A stretch of 64,000 nucleotides of DNA, taken from assembly GCA_026770025.1 (NCBI GenBank), contig JAMXDE010000041.1:248001-312000 (forward strand). The letters are read 5' to 3'. The translations under genes were made by a program, and so were the position numbers. Source of the stretch: Craspedostauros australis (lineage: Eukaryota > Bacillariophyta > Bacillariophyceae > Mastogloiales > Achnanthaceae). Positions 44,124-53,459 of this stretch are shown piece after piece; positions within the stretch are counted from its first letter, which is position 1; every line of letters begins with the position of its first letter. The notes under the pieces were generated by a model. The model was not told the DNA's origin. It made no database searches and saw only the letters and a list, made by a program, of their open reading frames with translations.

Positions 44124-44931
44124 TGATGCAGGGCGATGGGAACGATAGCATTCTATGAAAGTAGTTAGCTTGTCCGCAGCATGTACTTTCAAATAACACA
44201 TGACTTTAGCACATACCAATACATGCAAGTATCATACTAGTCCACATGTTGGCGCTCATGTCTGGCGAGCGAGAGGGAGAGACAGAGCGGGGGCAATACG
44301 ATCGATGAGGCAATGGGCGCGCTCCAGAGGTACGAGCACAACAGAAGACGAAAGAGAGAGAGAGGCAGCAGTGCACGCTGTACACACACTACACACATTA
44401 CACACATTACACACGAGCAATAGTTCCGTTGGTCCAGCACAGTGATCGATTGTTCGTTTGTTGCAGCCTCCGCTTCTGTGCACTGGGTTGCGATCCATGT
44501 TGTGCAGGATCGCCTTCTCTTTCTGTGCATTTGTGCTGACCAGCATTCGCCATTTTGTGGAAAGAAACAAGACCGGAATGACTAATTCGAATGCATAGAC
44601 GGAAAGTTGAAGTGACGTTGGCGTCATCGGCAAAAACCAAAACAAACCAAACAATCGCCGACACGTGGGCACGAAAGTGAATTTCAATGACGCCTCCATC
44701 CAACGCAAGAGAGAGAAAGCAACAACATCTCGCGTGACACCACCAACGTCATCCATCCATCCATCCATCTCGAGAGAGAACCTGGTCTCGATCGAGACAC
44801 TCTCCTCAACTCTCTCCTGAGAGTCTGCATCTTCATCGGCGGCATTATCCTTCCCACTCTCACACACACACTCTCTCTCTCTCTCTCTTCTACCACCATC
44901 AAGTCGCTTACTCCGCAACAGCATTTTGAAG
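44124..44931. other. intergenic region with microsatellites
   Basis: Contains four copies of a TACACACAT-type unit near 44383-44415, ATCC repeats near 44750-44768, and a CA/CT run at about 44862-44888 just before the ABC1 kinase start. No gene. Confidence 0.5.
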
Positions 44932-46920
44932 ATGAAGCTTCCGACAAAAGGAAGAACTAGCGCATTGCTGGCAATCGCATGTCTGGCACGAGTGGATGCC
45001 TTCCAACCTGCTGGCATTGGCTCTCGATTGCGTCTGCATCCACAGCACCAGCAGGCGATCAATCATGGAACAACCACCATCACCACCACTGAGCTACAGT
45101 CCACCACCACATTGACGACATCCACAGCCACGACGTCCCAACGCAACACGGACAACTCACGCGGATACAATCCCCAATCATCGACCTACAATTACAAATT
45201 CATTTCGGACAATGCGTACGAACGCGCCGCGGATTTGATCGCCGTCTTTTCGAATCAGCTCATCCTGCCGCTCTTCCTCTCGTTGCTGCGCGAAGGCAAA
45301 CCCACCGACTGGTGTGAATTCTGGAATCGCTCTCACGACGACGGATCCACGAACGCGCAACGCGTCGCACAGGCCTTGGAAGAATTGGGACCAACGTATG
45401 TCAAGTTCGGTCAGGCCTTGGCCAGTCGTCCCGATATTGTGCCGCCGGCGTTGGCGCACGAGTTGGAAATGTTGCAGGACAGCATGAAGCCCTTTCATTC
45501 GTCGGAAGCGGAAGCCATCTTGCGACGCGAATGGCGCGGCAGCAGCGATGATGTACCGAAGTTATCGGCAATGCCCGTCGCGGCGGCCAGTATCGGGCAA
45601 GTGTACAAGGCCGAACTGCCCGAGTTGGGCACCGTGGCCATCAAGATCCAACGACCTGGCATTCGTGCCATGGTGGAACAGGATGCCAAGGTATTGCGCG
45701 GCGTTGCCGAATTCTTGGAATCGCTCAAATTGTCATCGGATCGCCGGCTCATCCAAACGGATCTCGTCAACGCCGTCGATGAATTCATGACGCGCATCGT
45801 CGAAGAGCTGGATTATCGCAACGAAGCAAACAACGCGCAGTTGTTCGGAGAAATGTACGGCATGCAGCAAACATCCTTGCCGGAAGAATTCCGCGTCGTC
45901 GTGCCGCAGATTTACACCGACTACTGCACGCAGAATATCCTCGTCATGCAATGGATGGACGGCGAGACGTTGACGCAGTCCGCCATGACGACACCGACCG
46001 ACAGGGCCGAGTTCCTGGACGTCGTGCAGCAGGGTATCCGCTGTACGTTGCGCCAGCTCCTGGTCGACGGCGTCTTTCACGCCGATCCGCATGCCGGCAA
46101 TCTGCTCAAGGTGCGACAAGACGATGGCGGCGTGCGGTTGGGATATCTCGATTTCGGTATCGTGGCGCGCATCGATGCGCAAGTGCGCGACGCGTTGGTG
46201 TGCGCCGTGACGCAGTTGGTGTTTCACAAGGATTATCGTGCCGTGGCCGATCTGATGGGGGAGCTGCAGCTGTTGCCACCGCGTGTCATGCAGGATCAAC
46301 GCAAGGAGCTGTACGAGGCGATGGAACGGACGTTGACAGCGGCGTTGCACTATCCGACGTCAACGGGAAACGAGGAGATGAACGTTCCCGTGCTGCTGTT
46401 TGATCAACTGTTGGAAGCCATGGTGCGCATGATTCCGCAGTTCCAATTCCAGCTGCCACCCTACTTCATCAACAACGCGAGAGGTTTGTCGACGTTGGAG
46501 GGAATCGCCAGGACTTTGGATCCGGAGTTCAACGTGCTGCAGATCATGTACCCGTACGCGCTGTCGGTGATGCTGGAGAATCCATCCGGGTCGGAAATCG
46601 TGGACCGATCGTTGCAGCAGCTCATTCGCAATCCCACCACGGGGCGCTTGTCACGCCGGCGCATTCGCAAGATCGTGCGAGATTCTGCGGCGCTGACGGG
46701 GTACACGCAGAGGCAGGTGCTGAAGGACGTGCTACGAACCTCGAAGGGGAGAAAGTTGGCGCGCAGCATGTTGATGGAGGAGATGAAGACCAGAGTCACG
46801 TTTGGGTGTGGTGGCAACAAGGAGCATGTGAAAACAGCCACGCAAAGGAGGAAGAGAGGCGGTAGCAGACGAAAGACATCATCGACATCGACACAATCGT
46901 CGAAATTCCTTCAGCTGTAA
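44932..46920 (+). CDS. plastid ABC1/UbiB-type atypical kinase (ABC1K)
   Basis: 662 residues from the ATG at 44932. The N-terminus is a bipartite plastid presequence: signal peptide SALLAIACLARVDA followed by FQP, the diatom AF cleavage motif, then a Ser/Thr-rich transit region. The kinase core has all family marks: LGPTYVKFGQALASRPDIVP (the KxGQ motif), VAAASIGQVYKAELP (Ala-rich loop), VAIKIQRPGI with the ATP-binding Lys, EELDYRNEANNA, the hinge LVMQWMDGE, FHADPHAGN (catalytic loop) and YLDFGIV (metal-binding Asp). Plant plastid ABC1Ks sit on plastoglobules or thylakoids and affect prenyl-lipid and quinone metabolism. The C-terminus ends in a basic, Ser/Thr-rich tail. No intron is needed. Confidence 0.92.
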   Translation: MKLPTKGRTSALLAIACLARVDAFQPAGIGSRLRLHPQHQQAINHGTTTITTTELQSTTTLTTSTATTSQRNTDNSRGYNPQSSTYNYKFISDNAYERAADLIAVFSNQLILPLFLSLLREGKPTDWCEFWNRSHDDGSTNAQRVAQALEELGPTYVKFGQALASRPDIVPPALAHELEMLQDSMKPFHSSEAEAILRREWRGSSDDVPKLSAMPVAAASIGQVYKAELPELGTVAIKIQRPGIRAMVEQDAKVLRGVAEFLESLKLSSDRRLIQTDLVNAVDEFMTRIVEELDYRNEANNAQLFGEMYGMQQTSLPEEFRVVVPQIYTDYCTQNILVMQWMDGETLTQSAMTTPTDRAEFLDVVQQGIRCTLRQLLVDGVFHADPHAGNLLKVRQDDGGVRLGYLDFGIVARIDAQVRDALVCAVTQLVFHKDYRAVADLMGELQLLPPRVMQDQRKELYEAMERTLTAALHYPTSTGNEEMNVPVLLFDQLLEAMVRMIPQFQFQLPPYFINNARGLSTLEGIARTLDPEFNVLQIMYPYALSVMLENPSGSEIVDRSLQQLIRNPTTGRLSRRRIRKIVRDSAALTGYTQRQVLKDVLRTSKGRKLARSMLMEEMKTRVTFGCGGNKEHVKTATQRRKRGGSRRKTSSTSTQSSKFLQL

Positions 46921-47110
46921 TGGTGTCGGGTATGATGATCTCCAGATTGTGTCACAGGCAGGACGAGGGTAACCATACAGAGACAGCATTTCACAATTCC
47001 AACAATACGGTTGATTGCAACTAACTCAGTTTTACACTCGTACGAGTAGAATGGTACAACACCAGATCAACCGACGAAAACATCTACCTCGATGCCCAGT
47101 GACGATAGTT

Positions 47111-48066
47111 CTACAACTGATCAGGATTGCTTCCCTCCTTGTCACCGTCGCTCTTCTCGACCCCAAAGGCTTCATCCACCAGGGTATGCTTGATAAAGTT
47201 ATGGTTGGTGTTGCAACAGAGATCGGCAGCGACGTTCATTGCGCGTGATGCGACATCCTCCGCCGAGAGATCTTCGACACTCATGAGTGCTCTTGCAGCG
47301 GCTGGACAAGTATGCGCGCGTACGGATTTGATGAGCGAAAGAGAGAGAGTGGATCAGAGAGGAGAAACAGGAAACAGAAGGGAATGGGCAGGAGAGACAT
47401 GCGACGAGTATCAGATCGCAGTTTCACTCGATGAGGCCAATTCAGCAGTGCTCTTCATGCATGGATTGGTTGGAACATGAGACGGCCAAACTCACCTAGC
47501 GCATACGGACTCCCGCTGCCAACCGAAACGACGCCGTCCGTCATTTCCAACACATCCCCGTTGCCCGTGATCTCCAACGACACCTGCGCATCGGCCACGA
47601 TCAAGGCAGCTTCCAAACGTCGCAGATACTTGTCGGTGCGCCAGCCCTTGGCCAATTCCACGGCCGAACGCGCCAACTGACCCGGATATTCATCCAGCTT
47701 CCCTTCCAACCGCTCCAACAACGTGAAGGCATCCGCGGTCGTGCCGGCAAAGCCCACGAGCGTTCCCTTCTGCGTGTCCGTCGTGCCTTTCGGCAAGATG
47801 CGGCGGATCTTGACGGCGTCGGGCTTGACGATCATGCTGCCCATCGAGACCATGCCGTCGCCCATCATGCAGACTTGGCCGTTCTTGCGCACGCAGAGGA
47901 TTGTGGTGCCGTGGTAGTCAGGGTAGCCGGCACTTGCGGGCGTCGAGCTGTGGAAGTTGCGCGTCGTCCATGCGCCAGCGATCGATGTGCTGCGAACCGC
48001 CGTGCTGCGCACTGCCGCAGTCGTCCAAGACGATCGTTGCAGTGTGGAAAGGAGTGCTCTGTTCAT
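47111..48066 (-). CDS. hslV: HslV (ClpQ) ATP-dependent peptidase, mitochondrial, two exons
   Basis: Exon 1 is 48066-47496 and exon 2 is 47301-47111. The 194-base intron starts GTGAGT and ends GTCCAG. The splice makes [20 protein letters not shown], the expected HslV sequence, and yields 253 residues. Residues 1-45 are rich in Arg, Ser and Thr with few acids, a mitochondrial presequence. The mature enzyme starts at the catalytic Thr in [12 protein letters not shown], followed by [34 protein letters not shown] and [12 protein letters not shown]. The C-terminus has [13 protein letters not shown]. HslV forms the double-hexamer peptidase that works with the HslU ATPase. The start is the ATG at 48066. 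It converges on the ABC1 kinase, stops 190 bases apart. Confidence 0.93.
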
Positions 48067-48706
48067 TGTGATTCCAATAAATGAATGTTTCTGAAGTATG
48101 GTGCAGTGTGGTGCAGTGAAGTGTTGTTCTTGGAAAAGCAATGGGTATTATATGATAGAAGACGGAAGACGGGGTGTACTATCTATGGTAGAATAGTTCT
48201 CTCAAATGATGGATGAATTGGTTGATGCCTTTGATGTGTTTGATGTGGTTGATGCCTTCGATCGTGTTGTTTGTGATGTGGATGATGTGCGCAGAAGCGA
48301 GGACGCAGATCTTCCGCCACAAGATCACAATCAAACCAACGAACAAAAACGATGTTTCTTCTGTTTTTTCGGTGTGTTTGACCACGCCGACCGAATTGTG
48401 TGAAGTCGATCCAGTCGCAATGACTCACTTGATCGCAACCCCCACAATGACGTGTTTTGCGCGGAACAACGAAAACAAAGGAGAAAAAGTGAATCGCTCC
48501 ACAAAACAACGCACGAAGTTCCAATTTCGATCACGCAAATCACCCACTGTTCTGACGCTTCCACCACACACGTCGCCATCCAATTGATGTGACAACGAAT
48601 GTCTGCGCTACCATGGCATACTCTCACTCCTACTCGATACAGGCAAAGACAATAACACCCACTCCTCACACAATACAGATCACACTCCAGACCTACAAAC
48701 ACGACC
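48067..48706. other. divergent promoter region with short repeat
   Basis: Between HslV (minus) and the plastid precursor (plus). Bases 48215-48260 contain TTTGATG and GTTGATGCC units repeated. The last 100 bases form an A/C-rich leader. Confidence 0.5.
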
Positions 48707-49399
48707 ATGAAGACATTCCAATCATTGCTTTCCGCCGTCGCCATCGTCGGCATCGTCCACGTCGAGGCATTCCAACCATCCGCGGGTCAATGCCGATTCG
48801 CGTCCAACGTCGCACGTGCTCCGGCCACGTCCGCTCTGTCCTCGACGGAGACCGATGAAGAGACAACAGCAGCAGCCGTTGTGCCATCCATCGAACCCAA
48901 GGAAGCCGTCAAGCTGTTCGGACGTCTGGCCGAAAAGTACATCATGCTCGATGATTCCGGCGGCATGTGCTGCTACTCGGCCTGCAAGGACTGCGAATAC
49001 CGTCTGCCCGATGGCGGATACAAGATGGCCGACCAATCGGCCAGCCGACCCAAGTGGATCCCCACGTACGAGCAGCGCAAATTCGAGAATCTGGGCAAAG
49101 AGCACGAGGCCAAGTGGCGCACGTCGATCTACAGCGACGACGTTACGGCCGTGACGCAGGACGAATTCGTCGCGGCCATCCTCGAGATGGATTTCGCCAC
49201 GCCGTTGGGAGGGCCGTTCGTGTCGAAGTCGGCCGGCAAGATGGAGGATACGGCGGCCGCGGCCGTTCTCTTTGATGTTCTGGCGGACGGGTCGGAAAAG
49301 TTGGCGCGGCGCAAGATGAGCCGGCGGTTGCAGGAGCTTTCCGACGGCGAGCAGGGATTGACGTGGCCCAACTTCTCCGCTGCTTTGGGTGTGGAGTAA
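48707..49399 (+). CDS. plastid-targeted protein with CCYSAC motif, unknown function
   Basis: 230 residues. The N-terminus MKTFQSLLSAVAIVGIVHVEA is a signal peptide followed by FQP, the diatom plastid AF motif, and a transit region. The mature part contains DSGGMCCYSACKDCEYRLPD, then QSASRPKWIPTYEQRKF, and an all-helical C-terminal half (SDGEQGLTWPNFSAALGVE) that reads like an EF-hand-type pair without clear calcium loops. The four-Cys cluster resembles the PF09791 oxidoreductase-like motif (CC-x-S/G-x-C-x2-C), which in other proteins may bind metal; this link is tentative. The ATG at 48707 follows an A/C-rich leader. Confidence 0.75.
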   Translation: MKTFQSLLSAVAIVGIVHVEAFQPSAGQCRFASNVARAPATSALSSTETDEETTAAAVVPSIEPKEAVKLFGRLAEKYIMLDDSGGMCCYSACKDCEYRLPDGGYKMADQSASRPKWIPTYEQRKFENLGKEHEAKWRTSIYSDDVTAVTQDEFVAAILEMDFATPLGGPFVSKSAGKMEDTAAAAVLFDVLADGSEKLARRKMSRRLQELSDGEQGLTWPNFSAALGVE

Positions 49400-50082
49400 A
49401 GCACGATGTTGCACGAGCACCATATAGTCTGCGGGAAGGTCATTGCCACTGGCATCTTGTTTGAGTAGGCAGGCATTGATTCCATCATACCGATTCCCAA
49501 CTCGGGTGGACAGCGCAGACATGCTTTGGAGAATGATGAATACGTAACCATAGACATCTCAAACCATTGCCAATGCTGTTACTGCTTGCACATTTGTTCT
49601 TATCGACAGCATGATACAAATAGTTAGAGTGGAGTTCAGTGGAGTACGTATAATAAACTAGAGGTTGCAACCTCTGTTGCGGTCGAAGCCAGAAGTCCAA
49701 ATGTGAACTTCTTCGTCTCTCGCCAATCCCCGTTTCTATGCCAAAAGTTTGAAAACACAAAAGGACATGTCAACGGTCTGTCAGTATGACCCACCCAACC
49801 AAATCGATAATACGATTGTGCACGACAACACCAAACGAGGACTGACCATGACACTTTTTGTTTGCTGGTGCCGTCGTTGGACCGTTTTGCACCTCTCTGT
49901 CACAATTACTGTCAAAGGTCGTACCCACAAAGCACCCTGTCCCTGGCCATCCGTCATCGTGGCTCCAACAAGCTCAAGATCAGCCACGCGAGCACTCGCA
50001 AGATCACTCTAGCCAACTAATCTATTATACGATCAATAATACGATCAATATATTCTATAATTAGTATTCTATTACTCACAAC
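49400..50082. other. intergenic region
   Basis: Tandem neighbours on the plus strand. The last 60 bases are A/T-rich with ATACGATCAATA repeated just before the CID gene. Nothing else is recognisable. Confidence 0.4.
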
Positions 50083-51483
50083 ATGGCCGACGCCGCAGCG
50101 CTGCGCGCCAAACTGCGCAAGGCCGATGCCACCGCCCCCGGCATCCACGGCGCCGCCGCAGCCATGATGCGGCATTACGATCACACGTCGACCGTCGCCG
50201 TTTCGGAATGGCGCAACGCCCTGCACCAGTCGCGTCCCGACCAACGCCTGCCGCTGCTCTACGTGGCCAACGAGGTGCTGCAGAACTCGAAGCGCAACCG
50301 CGGCAACAAGTTCCTGGAGGCCTTTTCGCCCATCCTGGGACAATCGCTCATCTTCATGGCCCAAGGATCGGCGTCGCCGGTCGTCGAGAAGATCCGCCGC
50401 ACGGTCAAGATCTGGGCCGATCGTCGCGTGTTCTCGGTGCGGTACGTCAACGAGCTGCTTCGCGGGTTGGAGCCGCATCGCAATGGCGGTTCGGCGATGC
50501 CGTCGTCGCCGGATGCGTCCTCCTTGCCTGGCGGTCTCAACTTTTCGCCGCAGACGGAGATCCCCGAATCGCCGCCACCCAGTTCGCGCAGGTCGTCGAT
50601 AACATCGCCGGCATTGTCGCACGATGCCTCCATGACGGATAGAAGCTCCAACAGCGTTGGCATTGGAATGTCCTCCGATGACGACGACGACGACGACGAT
50701 GATGGCAGTCTGTTCGGGGATACGTCCGGAGGCATCAGCCTCAACATCAATGTCGACCTCGATGCTGCCACAGCAGCGACTGAGCAGCATGTTGACACTA
50801 GCAAAGGCACAAAGCGTCGACGGGGCTCGAATGAGGGAACTGGCATTAATGGCGGCAGCAAAGCAAAGACGGGTGCCAAGCAACGCAAACGACCCACCAT
50901 CCTCACCACCAACTCCTTGCTCGAGCTGTGGAACCAGGTCGATTCGTTGCAGCAGGACTTTGATCACGCCACGACGATCGTTTCCAACACGATCAGCAAA
51001 CTGCAGCACCAGGAGGAGGACCAGAAGGCCAACGCACCTGTCGGCGCGGAACTCCTCGACGCCTACAAATCCGTGCTGCAAGAAGAAAGGCGCATCGAAG
51101 AGGCGCGGCAGGCCTTCCATCGCATCTCGCAGCAACGGCGCGCGCTCGAAGTGCGAGGCCTGCCCTACCTGCCGTGGCTCGAACAGGCGCTGAAGCAGGA
51201 CCAGGACGATCTGCAATTCCTCAACAAGCTCGAGACCGACCTTCTGTTTTACAAGGCGGCGCATCGGCAGATCCAGACGGCGCGCGACAAGCGGCTGCAG
51301 CAGGAGCAGAAACGTCAGCAGCAGGAGGAGGAACGCAAGCGCGAGCAGCGGGAGGAGCGCGAACGTCAGGAGTTCATGGCGTTGGCCATGCAGAAGCAGA
51401 CGGAGGCGCAGCCGGGGATGGTGTGGAACAAGACGACGGGGGAGTATCAGTATCCCAACACGGATGAAGGGTGGAGAGATTGA
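50083..51483 (+). CDS. CID/RPR-domain protein (RNA polymerase II CTD interacting, RPRD1/Rtt103-like)
   Basis: 466 residues. Residues 1-140 form a CID fold of eight helices: DHTSTVAVSEWRNALHQS, RLPLLYVANEVLQNSKRNRG, KFLEAFSPILGQSLIFMA, and VVEKIRRTVKIWADRRVFS. The pattern LLYVANEVLQNSK and KIRRTVKIWADRRVF is typical of the Rtt103/RPRD1 group, which bind the phosphorylated C-terminal tail of RNA polymerase II in transcription termination. A Ser/Pro-rich linker with an Asp run follows, then a basic patch (KRRRGSNEG), then a long coiled coil with a Gln/Arg/Glu-rich end (about residues 280-450), as RPRD proteins also have. The C-terminus GMVWNKTTGEYQYPNTDE suggests a short binding motif. The product is probably nuclear. 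Confidence 0.87.
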   Translation: MADAAALRAKLRKADATAPGIHGAAAAMMRHYDHTSTVAVSEWRNALHQSRPDQRLPLLYVANEVLQNSKRNRGNKFLEAFSPILGQSLIFMAQGSASPVVEKIRRTVKIWADRRVFSVRYVNELLRGLEPHRNGGSAMPSSPDASSLPGGLNFSPQTEIPESPPPSSRRSSITSPALSHDASMTDRSSNSVGIGMSSDDDDDDDDDGSLFGDTSGGISLNINVDLDAATAATEQHVDTSKGTKRRRGSNEGTGINGGSKAKTGAKQRKRPTILTTNSLLELWNQVDSLQQDFDHATTIVSNTISKLQHQEEDQKANAPVGAELLDAYKSVLQEERRIEEARQAFHRISQQRRALEVRGLPYLPWLEQALKQDQDDLQFLNKLETDLLFYKAAHRQIQTARDKRLQQEQKRQQQEEERKREQREERERQEFMALAMQKQTEAQPGMVWNKTTGEYQYPNTDEGWRD

Positions 51484-52138
51484 ATGTGGCATGCTGCTCG
51501 ACGTATGAATGGTACGAGCATTGTGGAACTAAATGTGGAGATGAAGCAACGTCGCAAGACAACAGCAATAACAGGAGTAGCGATCACGGTTGTTCAACTC
51601 GATGTCGTCTCAGTGAAATGTATGGAGTACGAACCACACAGCTGGAATGTTTATTGACAAGTAGACGTCGCTTTCAGATGTCGAAGGATGCGAAGTCTAC
51701 ATTTGGGGAACGCTTGCGAGGAGAGCTTCGTTCAGACGTGGTGTCTCCGAGCTGATTCAACACATCGCACAACCTCCAGCAACTGTCAGCAACAAATAGT
51801 GTACTTTTCTCGTGTTCATGCGATGTAGAATACAATATATTATAATATATTGGAATGCATACGTACGCCATCTGTGATCCGCACGCGGAGCCGCAAGAAA
51901 ATTCACGATCTGCTTGTGCCCGTGCCGTGAAGCAAACGCAGCCGGAGATTCGTTCATGTTTGGGTAGAACGTTCGATGATGTCGGCATTGCAGGATTGGA
52001 CAAGATAGTTGGCAGTTTGCGGACGGCCACCGCCACATGCCCACGTCCACATGCGACGCGCGATCATATCCGTGCAAGCATGCACGCAGTGGATGTACCA
52101 TGTCGTCAGTAGGTATTGATTTTCACCGCATTGACGAT
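51484..52138. other. intergenic region between convergent genes
   Basis: 3' flanks of the CID gene and the cyclin gene. Minor A/T-rich stretches (near 51835-51850). No coding signal. Confidence 0.4.
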
Positions 52139-52888
52139 TCAATCTTCTTCACTGACCCGCCGCGCTGTCCTCGCCACTTGCGATGCTTCCAACAGCAACG
52201 CCTTCGTTTCCTCGACGCCGGCATCCGTCACCTCGTACTCATGCCACCACTGATCGGGCAGAATCACCTTGACGGGCGATACGCCGTCATCCTCGACACT
52301 CATCGCGATGGAAGCGCACGCCAATTCCAATGCGGTGCGCCGCAACGCCGCGGTCGAATACAGCGCATCATGAATGCGTTGAAATGCTGCGCGCCGAATC
52401 GTCGCCGTCCAACTGGCATCCCAACTGCGCAGAATCAGCGCGATGGCACGATACGGATACGACACGCTCGTATCGAATCCAATCTGACGCAGCACGCGTT
52501 GCTCCGTCTTGACGAGCTCCGTCTTGTGCTGCCAATACCGATCATCCAACTTGGGTGGCACGACGCACTGCGCAAAGATCATTTGCGACATGTTGATCAT
52601 GTCGCGCAATCGCCGTGGCTGCTCGCATTGCTTGCTGGCCAACAAGAGACAAGCCGCCGTGACGAAGGGCGTGTTGGGGGATGTGGCGCGCCACCGATGC
52701 AGCAGCACGATGGCGACGAACCGCGTTTCGATGTCGAATTCCAACGTGCGGCAGGCCAGGAACATGCGCGTGATGTCGTCATCGTCATCGTCGTCGTGCT
52801 TTGTGTCGTTGCTGTGATGCAGCGGTGCAGCGAAGTGCGGTGGCAATACTCGCAGATCGGTGCTGGTGGATGCAGGATCTGTCGTCAT
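52139..52888 (-). CDS. cyclin-Q-like (FAM58/CCNQ) cyclin
   Basis: 249 residues from the ATG at 52888. After a disordered start with a long Asp run comes a cyclin box: RMFLACRTLEFDIETRFVAI, LHRWRATSPNTPFVTAACLL, LASKQCEQPRRLRDMINMSQ, and YWQHKTELVKTEQRVLRQIG followed by FDTSVSYPYRAIALILR. The RDMINMSQ element and the late second fold (RIHDALYSTAALRRTALELA) fit the cyclin-Q/cyclin-L group better than cell-cycle B or D cyclins. In animals cyclin Q partners CDK10, so a role with a CDK in transcription or growth control is likely, but the partner here is inference. It diverges from the LRR gene, with about 570 bases between start codons. Confidence 0.8.
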   Translation of the reverse strand: MTTDPASTSTDLRVLPPHFAAPLHHSNDTKHDDDDDDDITRMFLACRTLEFDIETRFVAIVLLHRWRATSPNTPFVTAACLLLASKQCEQPRRLRDMINMSQMIFAQCVVPPKLDDRYWQHKTELVKTEQRVLRQIGFDTSVSYPYRAIALILRSWDASWTATIRRAAFQRIHDALYSTAALRRTALELACASIAMSVEDDGVSPVKVILPDQWWHEYEVTDAGVEETKALLLEASQVARTARRVSEED

Positions 52889-53459
52889 CTTCGTGTTTGT
52901 GATGGCACAGGCTTTGTCCAATGAGACTTGTGCTCGTCAATACTACACCGACCCATCTCACCTTCCCATTCGTCAGGTGGTGAGACCGGTGCGGGCAGAA
53001 TTGGTTGGTTGCGATTTGCCCGAACCACACAATTTTGAGATGGCGATGTTAACATCTTGTTAACGGTTGTTTGGAGTCAGCCATTTTGTACGTCCAGAAT
53101 TTGATCAGCGTGCGACGTACATACTAAATAAATGATTTATTATACAACATTCGGTGAAGTTCGAAGAACATTGGAATGTTGCAACTTGTCCGCCAAGTCA
53201 GGCCCATTTTCGGCGAATCCCAACACGATTTCTCCTTGACGTTAACGGGTGATTCCGTCCACATCAAGCAGAAGTCACGAATTGGGCGAATGTTCACCCC
53301 ACACACGTGGCGAGCCAAAGGTGTTGAGGTCACCTTCACATCAAACATCAAAGACCGGCAGCAACTGCGACAACACGAGAAGGAAAGGCGCACACTGTTT
53401 GCACTTTGCTTTGATACAACCACACTTGACAGCCAAGGACACGGAGGCTCACAACACAC
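52889..53459. other. divergent promoter region
   Basis: Shared upstream space of the cyclin and LRR genes. Open frames here are short and lack domains. Confidence 0.4.

Noticed and set aside
50017-51492. 491-codon minus-strand open frame
   Set aside because: Antisense to the CID-domain gene, whose fold is clear.
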